From the NCBI GenBank assembly GCA_003164715.1, contig PLTZ01000061.1, positions 1 to 41,084 of the forward strand: a stretch of DNA of 41,084 bases. Reading direction: 5' to 3'. The notes beneath the pieces were generated by a model. That model was given only the letters and a program-made list of their open reading frames with translations. It was not told where the DNA came from and made no database searches. Numbering within the stretch: the stretch's first letter is position 1; each line of letters starts with the position of its first letter. The position numbers and the translations under genes were made by a program. This DNA is from Opitutaceae bacterium (GTDB taxonomy: Bacteria > Verrucomicrobiota > Verrucomicrobiia > Opitutales > Opitutaceae). Below, in pieces: positions 35,063-41,084 of this stretch.

Positions 35063-35325
35063 GCGGCGACGGTTTTGCAGGAAGCGGGCTGAGTCAAGCC
35101 GTCGCCGAGTCCCCGACGGGGTTACCTGTCAGAACCCGGCGGTTCGGGGCGGCTTTCCGGTTGCCGCGCAGCCCGCTAATGCTTTGGCGGGAGCTATGCC
35201 CGCGACGACCTCAACCATGCTCCTGGGATTCGGATGGATTCTTCACGCGCGGCGTCAGCGGATCGACGAATGGTTAGCCAAGCACCTTGACCGCTAACGC
35301 GTAGTGGGCATTTTCACCTCATCGG

Positions 35326-35559
35326 ATGCCAAAGATCTTCGAAAAGGACGGATACCGGTTCTTCTTCTACAGCAATGAACATCTCCCGATTCACGTACAT
35401 GTGTGCTACTGCGGAGGGGAGGCCGTTTTCGTCGTCGAATAGAGAATTGAACTTCGAGAATCCCAAGGTCTTAACGTTAGGGAGTTAGGGAAGGCTCAAA
35501 GCTTGGCTGAAGAGAACAAAGATCTGATAATCAAGAAGTGGTATGAACACCTTGGTTGA
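35326..35559 (+). pseudogene. DUF4160 protein gene interrupted by an in-frame amber codon
   Basis: From the ATG at 35326 the frame reads MPKIFEKDGYRFFFYSNEH, then IHVHV and GGEAVFVVE, the typical DUF4160 start. It meets TAG at 35440-35442. The same frame continues with IELRESQGLNVRELGKAQS and EENKDLIIKKWYEHLG to TGA at 35557-35559, which is the usual DUF4160 ending. Without the TAG it would encode a normal-length protein of about 77 residues. The conserved second half shows that the interruption is recent, or that the codon is read through, or that it is a sequence error. Its end overlaps the following DUF2442 gene by 17 bp, the usual arrangement for this pair. Confidence 0.82.
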
Positions 35560-35794
35560 CACGGCTCGGTCCGCATCCTTTCGCGATGGGAATATTGTGG
35601 TCGTTTTTGAAAGCGGTGTCGAAATTCGGTTCCCAATTGGGAAGAACCCGCGTTTGGCGAAGGGCAGTGCGAGCCAACTGAACAACATCGAGGTTTCGCC
35701 GTTTGGGCTGCATTGGCCGGAGTTAGACGAAGACTTGTCCTTTCGCGGTATCGTCGCAGGCAGCTTTGGTCAGCCTAAGAAGTCCGGAACTTAG
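35543..35794 (+). CDS. DUF2442 protein
   Basis: An 83-residue protein with the DUF2442 pattern: short strands with a GNIVVVFESGVEIRFPI core and the ending NIEVSPFGLHWPELDEDLSFRGIVAG. DUF2442 and DUF4160 genes are regularly adjacent and have been proposed to act as a toxin-antitoxin-like pair; that role is not proven. The base composition of this small block is lower in GC than its neighbours, which fits a mobile accessory module. With the DUF4160 partner broken, this gene may now be an orphan. Confidence 0.85.
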   Translation: MNTLVDTARSASFRDGNIVVVFESGVEIRFPIGKNPRLAKGSASQLNNIEVSPFGLHWPELDEDLSFRGIVAGSFGQPKKSGT

Positions 35795-35933
35795 TTTGAG
35801 GAACGAGGCTGTTTCGAATCCGCGATTGTCTAACCAACCACCGGATCCGACGTCTCCGTCTATCACGCATCATGCGGGTGCAAGAGTCGCGCCATCCATC
35901 GCCGCGGATCATTAGAAATCGACCCGATGCGAG

Positions 35934-37088
35934 TCAGAGCCTCAGGAAGATCCTTTGCCTGTAAAGGAACCCGCACAGTAGCATGCAGAGTACGATGCTC
36001 GTAAGGGCCAGCACCAGGGCCCCCAGGCCCGGCCACATGCCGTTCAGGCACGAGGATACCGCCCCGCCCGCGAAACGCGCGGAGAGGGCTCCGAAATCCA
36101 CGATGTTGCTGACAAGGTAGATCGTGAGGGAATTGCAGCCGAGCCATACGAAGGGCGTTAGCCCGCGGCGAAGCCTCCACACGTCGGTCACCTGGTAGAA
36201 CGCCGCGAGCAGCAGCATGCTCCAGCCGCCGGCGACGAGAACGAACGAGGACGTCCAGATTTTCTTGATCACGGGAAACTGAAGGCCCCAGAGGAAGCCG
36301 GCCGCAAGCAGTGCGCAGCCGGCGACGGCGAGAAGCCCGACCTTGGCCTGCGGGCTGCGCCCGGGACCCTTTATCCAGCGCCCGGCGAAGACGCCGAGCA
36401 GGCAGGTCCCGACCGCGGGGAAGGCGCTCAGCAGGCCCTCCGGATCGTGATCGCCGTCCCATTTGCGAAGGGGCAGGTAATGGGCGTCGATCCAGTTGGC
36501 GAGGTTGTGGCCCTCGGCGAAGTCTCCGGCGCCAAATCCCGGAACCGGGACGAAGGTCATGAGCGCCCAGTATCCGGCCAGGAGCCCGGCGAACACGGCC
36601 CAGAGGCCGCGCGGACGGAGCCAGAGGTAGAGGAGGCTCGCCCCGCAGTAGCTGAGCGCGATCCGCTGGAGGACGCCGAGGAGGCGGATCTGGTCGAGCG
36701 CCGTCGCGAAGCCCCCGTAGTAGAAGAGCCCGAGGAGGTACAGGAGCGCCGTGCGCAGGACGATGCGCCGCACGGCCGCGCCTCGGCCGCCCGAGGCCAC
36801 GATCTTGTCGAGGGAATAGGGGATCGCGACGCCCACCATGAAGACAAACAGGGGGAAGATGAGGTCGTAGCAGCGGATCCCGGCCCACGGGGAGTGGTCC
36901 AGCTGCTGCGCTGCGACCCTCGCGACGGGCCCGCCCCGGAACTGCGAGAGCGCGCTGCCGACGGCGTCGGCGCCGACGATCCACATCATGTCGAAGCCGC
37001 GCAGCGCATCGAGGGCGAAGACGCGCTCGGGGGGCGGTGGGGTCCGGACTGCACCTAGCCGTGGGGAGGGGGATTCGGTTTTTTCCAT
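35934..37088 (-). CDS. HGSNAT-like membrane acetyltransferase (heparan-alpha-glucosaminide N-acetyltransferase family)
   Basis: A 384-residue polytopic membrane protein. The start at 37088 (MEKTESPS) overlaps the GH89 gene by 34 bp; a longer frame from 37217 is possible but lies further inside GH89. The family signature is clear: ALDALRGFDMMWIVG, QQLDHSPWAGIRCYDLIFPLFVFMVGVAIPYSL, then about nine more hydrophobic helices to residue 384. H65 aligns with the catalytic His of human HGSNAT, in the region (NHATW...DLVFPWFVFIMG) that I recall. The human enzyme takes acetyl from cytosolic acetyl-CoA and transfers it across the membrane to terminal glucosamine. Here it would acetylate a periplasmic amino sugar, which the adjoining GH89 could then remove. 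The role in bacteria is inferred from family and position. Confidence 0.86.
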   Translation of the reverse strand: MEKTESPSPRLGAVRTPPPPERVFALDALRGFDMMWIVGADAVGSALSQFRGGPVARVAAQQLDHSPWAGIRCYDLIFPLFVFMVGVAIPYSLDKIVASGGRGAAVRRIVLRTALLYLLGLFYYGGFATALDQIRLLGVLQRIALSYCGASLLYLWLRPRGLWAVFAGLLAGYWALMTFVPVPGFGAGDFAEGHNLANWIDAHYLPLRKWDGDHDPEGLLSAFPAVGTCLLGVFAGRWIKGPGRSPQAKVGLLAVAGCALLAAGFLWGLQFPVIKKIWTSSFVLVAGGWSMLLLAAFYQVTDVWRLRRGLTPFVWLGCNSLTIYLVSNIVDFGALSARFAGGAVSSCLNGMWPGLGALVLALTSIVLCMLLCGFLYRQRIFLRL

Positions 37089-39322
37089 TCGAAGCGGGGG
37101 TAAATCTCGCGCATGACCGGGCGCCATTTCCCAAGGAGCCTGTGCGCCTCGAGCATCGAGTCGCCGGTCGGCTCCGACGGGAACACGCCGTGCTCGTCGC
37201 ACCAGCGGTATTCCCAATCCGAGAGCTCGCGGTAGAACGGGCTCGAGTCATTGCCGGGGCGGCCCATGACTTTCGCAAGCTGGTCGTCGCTGTAGCCCGC
37301 AGGCTGCGCGGCAAGGAACGCGAAGAACTTCTCCCAGCGGCGCAGGTAGAATCCCCGGATGAGGCCCGACCACTGGCGGCCGGCATAGTCGGACAGGAAC
37401 GCACCAGGGCTCGGCGGGCCCCACACGGTGAGGAGCAGCCTCGCATTACGCTCGTAAAGGTCGCTCTCCTGCGGCGTCGTTCCCCATTTCCTCGCGGCGG
37501 AAAGCCAGCGTCCCAGCAGGAACTCCCGGCGCGTACCGACAAGGGCGTCAAGGTCGCCGATCAGGTCAAGGAAGCCCGCCTTGGCGGCGTCGAAGCGGCG
37601 GATGTCGCCGGAGCGGTAGGCGGCGACGACGTCGGCATAGAGGGGAACCGAGAGGTCGGCCAGCGCCTGGCGCGCCACGTCGACCAGGTCGTACCGGTAC
37701 GTGTCGACCCGGGAGAGCGAGGCGGAGGCGGCCTGCAGCCGCTCCCATGCGGACCATACGTCGCCGGGCTCGTATTCGCGAACGAAGTCGCCCCAGGGCG
37801 ACGCCCGGTCCAGCGCGAGCGCGGGCCGAGCCCCGATCGGGCTCTCCATTCCCGGGGACGGATTGTGCTGCGAATAGACCGAGTCAAGGAGGAGCTTCCA
37901 GGCCTGCTGCGCGTCGGGCGAGTCGCCTCCGTAGCGCGCCGCCACGTAGCCCCGGATCCATAGCGGCAAGTCGGGCGCGGAATTCCTCCATGCGAGGTCC
38001 AGGGCCAGGTCGTAGACGACGGGATTCTGCTCGATGGCCTCCGGGAAGACGCCAAGCCCGACAAGGCGGCCGCCCTCGGGCTTGGCGAGGAGGGTCGGGG
38101 CGTTGGCCGCGATCGCCGGGAGGTTGGCGCCCGTCGAGGTGCGGCCGCCGAAGTTGTGGAGGACGCCGACAACCCACGGGCGCCCCCAGAAGGCCTGCGT
38201 CTCGCGCCATTTTTCACCGGTGAGGTCGAGGACGAGGAGGCGGTCGGCCGGGATGCCCTTCACGATGCCTTCGCGAATCGTCCAGCCCTGCATGACGATG
38301 ATCGCCGCAGGGTCGAAATCGCTCGCAATGGAAAAGAGCTTGGCGCCCACGGCGGCCAGGTAGTCCGGGGTGTCCTTGGGCGGCTCGCTCTCGTGGAAGG
38401 GATCGGCGGCGTAAAGGTGATCGGTGCCGAGAAGGCGGGTCTGCTCCTCTAGGAATGCGCGGCCAAAGCGCGCGAAAAGCGGGTCGTCGGGGTCGAGCTG
38501 GGCCGTCCCGGGGGGAACGGCGCACCAGATCTGCTTCAACTGGATCCTTGCGCCGGGGAACCTCTCCCTGAAGGCCATCGGCACGCACCCGGAAAACCCC
38601 TGGAGGATCGGCGTCATTCCAAGCTCGCGCTCCCGGTCCACGATGAAGCGGCCGAGCGCCAGATGGGAATCGATCCAGGACTGCGGCAGCGGCCCCGCCC
38701 ACTGCTCGATGTTGGTGAGAAGCTGCCAGCAGGAGAACGCCGGGCCGGCGAGGTACGTCCTAATCTCGCTGTCCTCCATCCCGAACCGGCGCAGCGTGGC
38801 CTGCATGACCGCCTCCTGGCCGGTGGTCGCCAGGGGCATGTTGATCCCGTGGAGCGCCATCCAGTCAATCTCCCGCTCCCATCGCGCCCGGTCCCACCAC
38901 GACATCGTGTAGTTGAAGGTGCAGTAGTTGAGGTAGGCCCGCCGGGAGTAGGGCGACGTGATTCTGACCTTGGACGGCACGGCGGGAAGCCTGGCGGGCA
39001 GCCCGAGGTTGTCCCCGTCCCAAGACATCTGGGCGTGGGCCACATTGGCGAGGTACCAGTTGAGCGCCGAGGCGATCGACACGCCCGTGTTGCCGCGCAG
39101 GACGAGTCGGCCGCCGCTGGTCTCCACCTCGAAGACGTCGGAACCGCCGGCCCCCGCGGGAATCTGCTCAACCCGTATCTCTGCGGCGTTGGCGGGAACC
39201 ACCCGGTGCACGAGGGCGAGCGCGGCCGATTCCACGGGGGATGCGCCGTGCGCTGCGAGGCCAAGTGAGAAAAGCGTCGCCGCCAGCGCAGAACGGCGAA
39301 CGAGAGCCTCGAACCGGGACAC
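37055..39322 (-). CDS. GH89 alpha-N-acetylglucosaminidase (NAGLU-like), exported
   Basis: A 755-residue enzyme. I chose the GTG at 39322 because AGGTGA lies 7 nt upstream (39335-39330) and translation then opens with a clean signal peptide (MSRFEALVRRSALAATLFSL, cleaved near AHG-AS). ATG starts at 39379 or further upstream give unlikely N-termini. Domains follow the NAGLU order: N-terminal (about 25-110), TIM-barrel (about 120-450; YLNYCTFNYTMSWWDRARWE, HGINMPLATTGQEAV, ADPFHESEPP) and C-terminal helical. The predicted acid/base is E311 in FHESEPP and the nucleophile is E428 in FPEAIEQN, by comparison with human NAGLU. It should cleave terminal alpha-linked GlcNAc, as in heparan sulfate or mucin-type glycans. 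It overlaps the acetyltransferase gene, so the two are co-expressed. Confidence 0.92.
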   Translation of the reverse strand: MSRFEALVRRSALAATLFSLGLAAHGASPVESAALALVHRVVPANAAEIRVEQIPAGAGGSDVFEVETSGGRLVLRGNTGVSIASALNWYLANVAHAQMSWDGDNLGLPARLPAVPSKVRITSPYSRRAYLNYCTFNYTMSWWDRARWEREIDWMALHGINMPLATTGQEAVMQATLRRFGMEDSEIRTYLAGPAFSCWQLLTNIEQWAGPLPQSWIDSHLALGRFIVDRERELGMTPILQGFSGCVPMAFRERFPGARIQLKQIWCAVPPGTAQLDPDDPLFARFGRAFLEEQTRLLGTDHLYAADPFHESEPPKDTPDYLAAVGAKLFSIASDFDPAAIIVMQGWTIREGIVKGIPADRLLVLDLTGEKWRETQAFWGRPWVVGVLHNFGGRTSTGANLPAIAANAPTLLAKPEGGRLVGLGVFPEAIEQNPVVYDLALDLAWRNSAPDLPLWIRGYVAARYGGDSPDAQQAWKLLLDSVYSQHNPSPGMESPIGARPALALDRASPWGDFVREYEPGDVWSAWERLQAASASLSRVDTYRYDLVDVARQALADLSVPLYADVVAAYRSGDIRRFDAAKAGFLDLIGDLDALVGTRREFLLGRWLSAARKWGTTPQESDLYERNARLLLTVWGPPSPGAFLSDYAGRQWSGLIRGFYLRRWEKFFAFLAAQPAGYSDDQLAKVMGRPGNDSSPFYRELSDWEYRWCDEHGVFPSEPTGDSMLEAHRLLGKWRPVMREIYPRFEWKKPNPPPHG

Positions 39323-39612
39323 CAGGGGATCACCTGCAGGTTCGACCTCGGATGGGGTTGGGGTGGGGGCTGGTCGCATGGGAGGGGGCCTCGGGTCCCG
39401 CTGGGGCAGACGGACCACGCCGTCGTCCCGGGGACTGGAAACGGGTTTCCGCTTTGTCGCACAACGGGCGGACATTATCGAGAAAGTTTGTGACGGACCG
39501 GCCGGGAGACGAGCCCGTAAGCCTGCGGAAAAATCTCCAGCGTGAGCCAAAATGAGAGAGCTTACAATTTTAGACTTGTCTTAATTCATGTGTTAACGAC
39601 GCTCGCCCGCGC

Positions 39613-41084
39613 ATGAGGATTTCGCTCCCGATACCGAGCCTGGCCTGGGCCGTTCTCGCGGTCCCCGCGGTGACGGTGGCCGCCTGGGCTCAGAGCCGCG
39701 GCGCCGTTGCCGAGATTCTGGAGCGCAGGGTCGAGGACTTCTCGGTGCAGGGCCAAGAGGCGCGGGCGGTTCTCGAGGGGATCGGCTCGGCCTACCACTT
39801 TCCCGTCGTGATCGACCCCGACGTGCAGGGAACCGTGAGCTTCGAGGTGCACGGTGCTACACTTCGGACGGTCATCGAGGCCATCTGCCAGCCCAAGGGC
39901 TGGAACTTCGAGGTCTCGGGAAGCGGGTACCTGCTCGTGCGTAGGTTCGTGACACGGATCTATCCGGTCGACTACCTGCAGATGATCCAGACCGGCTCGA
40001 GCTCGGCGAGCATCAACCTGAGCGAGAGCACCGGCGCCGCGACGACCGGGCTCACGGGTGCCCAAAACGTCGCAGGTGGGTCGTCCGTGGCGGGCTCCTC
40101 ACAAACCATGCAGGGTGTGGGCGGGGCCGTTAGCGGCGGGACGTCGACCCTGAGCGTCTCGCAGCAGAACGACGCCGATTTCTGGGGAAGGCTTGAGAGT
40201 GACCTCAAGGGAATGGTCGGCGAGGGGGAGTCGCTTGTCGTCAACCGATTCGCGGGGCTGGTGCAACTGCGCGGATCACTTCGAACGCACGCGGTGATGG
40301 AGAGCTACCTCCGCCGGGTCCTAGAAAGGGTGGGCCGCCAGGCGAGGATCTCCGTCAAGGTCATCGAGGTGGACCTGAACGACCAATCGAAGGCGGGCAT
40401 CGACTGGAGCGTCGCAGCGGCATCGCTCGGGCGGATTGGCGGCACGGCGTTGAGCCTCTCCGGTGTCTCGAGCGCGACAGGGGCGATCGCGCAGGTGGGC
40501 TCCATTACGCTGAACCCGGCCACGTTCACTGGGACAATCAGCGCCGGCGGAGTTCAGGCCGCGATCAGCGCGCTGTCCGAGCAGGGCACGGTGCGCGTGG
40601 AATCCAAGCCCGAGGTGGCCGCCCTGAACAACCAGACTGCTTTCGTCCAGGTGAGTGAGGACCAGCCGTTCTTCAGCCGCACCAGCACGACCACGATAAA
40701 CGCGGGGGGGACACCCCAGGCAGGCACGCAGCCGATCGTGAACACGAACTACTCCGAGAGCACGGTCTCGTTCGGCAACGTGCTCGAGATTACGGTCCAG
40801 ATCGCGGACGATCTCACGACGAAGCTGTCGCTTTCACCGGCGATGACCGAGTTGAAGGGCACGGTGACCTCGCCCGACGGGCAGGAGACGGCCCCTGTGA
40901 CGGACACGAAGAGGGCGCGCACCACCGTCACCCTTCGCAACCATGAGACGGCGGTCGTCGGGGGCTTCATCACGGAGACGGTTGCAGATGACCGGCGCGG
41001 CATCCCCGGGCTTTCCAGTATCCCGGTCATAGGCGGGGCGTTCACGACGTCGGCCAGGGCAAAGACGCGCACCGAGCTCGTCTT
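39613..41084 (+). CDS. Secretin, MshL/PilQ-type (partial, runs off the window)
   Basis: At least 490 residues are present; the frame is open to the window end. The ATG at 39613 opens a signal peptide (MRISLPIPSLAWAVLAVPAV, cleaved near WAQS). An STN domain (about 50-115; VIDPDVQGTVSFEVHGATL) is followed by a Ser/Gly/Thr-rich linker (about 128-180), a short N1-like segment (GLVQLRGSLRTHAVMESYLRRVLE) and the secretin core (VRVESKPEVAALNNQTAFVQV; GFITETVADDRRGIPGLSSIPVIGGAF). The short periplasmic part and the VIEVDLND motif fit MshL-type pilus or type II secretion secretins better than long GspD. The last codons (RTEL) are just before the usual C-terminal ILLTPRI, so only a little is missing. 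It is likely the first gene of a pilus or secretion operon that continues beyond the window. Confidence 0.9.
   Translation, partial: MRISLPIPSLAWAVLAVPAVTVAAWAQSRGAVAEILERRVEDFSVQGQEARAVLEGIGSAYHFPVVIDPDVQGTVSFEVHGATLRTVIEAICQPKGWNFEVSGSGYLLVRRFVTRIYPVDYLQMIQTGSSSASINLSESTGAATTGLTGAQNVAGGSSVAGSSQTMQGVGGAVSGGTSTLSVSQQNDADFWGRLESDLKGMVGEGESLVVNRFAGLVQLRGSLRTHAVMESYLRRVLERVGRQARISVKVIEVDLNDQSKAGIDWSVAAASLGRIGGTALSLSGVSSATGAIAQVGSITLNPATFTGTISAGGVQAAISALSEQGTVRVESKPEVAALNNQTAFVQVSEDQPFFSRTSTTTINAGGTPQAGTQPIVNTNYSESTVSFGNVLEITVQIADDLTTKLSLSPAMTELKGTVTSPDGQETAPVTDTKRARTTVTLRNHETAVVGGFITETVADDRRGIPGLSSIPVIGGAFTTSARAKTRTELV

Noticed and set aside
32765-35092. Long open frame of 775 codons (+) opposite the GH105-DUF4861 gene
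   Set aside because: The minus-strand frame has a signal peptide and clear GH105 motifs. The plus-strand frame is Arg/Val/Gly rich without motifs and is a shadow.
35863-37551. Long frame of 562 codons (-) across the acetyltransferase and GH89 genes
   Set aside because: It runs in the wrong frame through both real genes and encodes low-complexity Arg/Pro/Ala sequence.
1-41084. CRISPR array, intact insertion sequence or prophage genes
   Set aside because: No regularly spaced repeats, transposase, integrase or phage structural motifs were seen on either strand.

Overview
The window looks like a chromosomal segment from a high-GC, Gram-negative polysaccharide degrader, most likely a verrucomicrobium of the Opitutaceae type. 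This is inferred from four things: a TonB-dependent receptor with the plug style seen in that group and no SusD partner, many secreted glycoside hydrolases, a Tat-exported FG-GAP/UnbV protein, and an MshL-type secretin. No rRNA or taxonomic marker is present, so the assignment is inference.

Layout. (1) 1-768: no convincing gene, but a perfect 24-bp palindrome and an AT-rich stretch. (2) 769-7272: a tight His-Asp signalling cluster (multi-PAS histidine kinase, CheY/Rcp1-like regulator, hybrid kinase, receiver) with ATGA overlaps and a visibly lower GC content than the rest. Its right edge (7275-7461) carries two sequences resembling tRNA 3' ends, which suggests an old integration site. (3) 7640-12886: a DUF4038 glycoside hydrolase and a large Tat-exported FG-GAP/UnbV protein. 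(4) 13065-32761: the main system, a probable beta-1,2-glucan (sophoro-oligosaccharide) utilisation locus. (5) 32771-35062: a secreted GH105-DUF4861 protein. (6) 35326-35794: a DUF4160-DUF2442 pair in which DUF4160 carries an in-frame amber codon. (7) 35934-39322: overlapping genes for a GH89 alpha-N-acetylglucosaminidase and an HGSNAT-like membrane acetyltransferase. (8) 39613-end: a secretin, cut by the window edge.

How the main locus should work. A secreted GH144-like endo-beta-1,2-glucanase and a second exported PF10091 enzyme would cut beta-1,2-glucan. The TonB-dependent receptor would bring fragments across the outer membrane, and a GH3 beta-glucosidase could trim them in the periplasm. 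An ABC importer (lipoprotein plus two permeases, no ATPase encoded here) would move them inward, where a signal-less GH94 enzyme resembling 1,2-beta-oligoglucan phosphorylase would release glucose 1-phosphate. A LacI-family regulator lies inside the locus. I found five copies of a 14-bp LacI-like operator (consensus TGCAAATGTTGKCA), one or more in every major promoter region: receptor, GH144/GH3 divergent region, GH94, lacI itself, and the second PF10091 gene with the transporter. This ties the genes into one regulon on sequence evidence independent of the annotations. The combination resembles the Listeria innocua lin1839-lin1843 beta-1,2-glucan operon, extended with outer-membrane parts.
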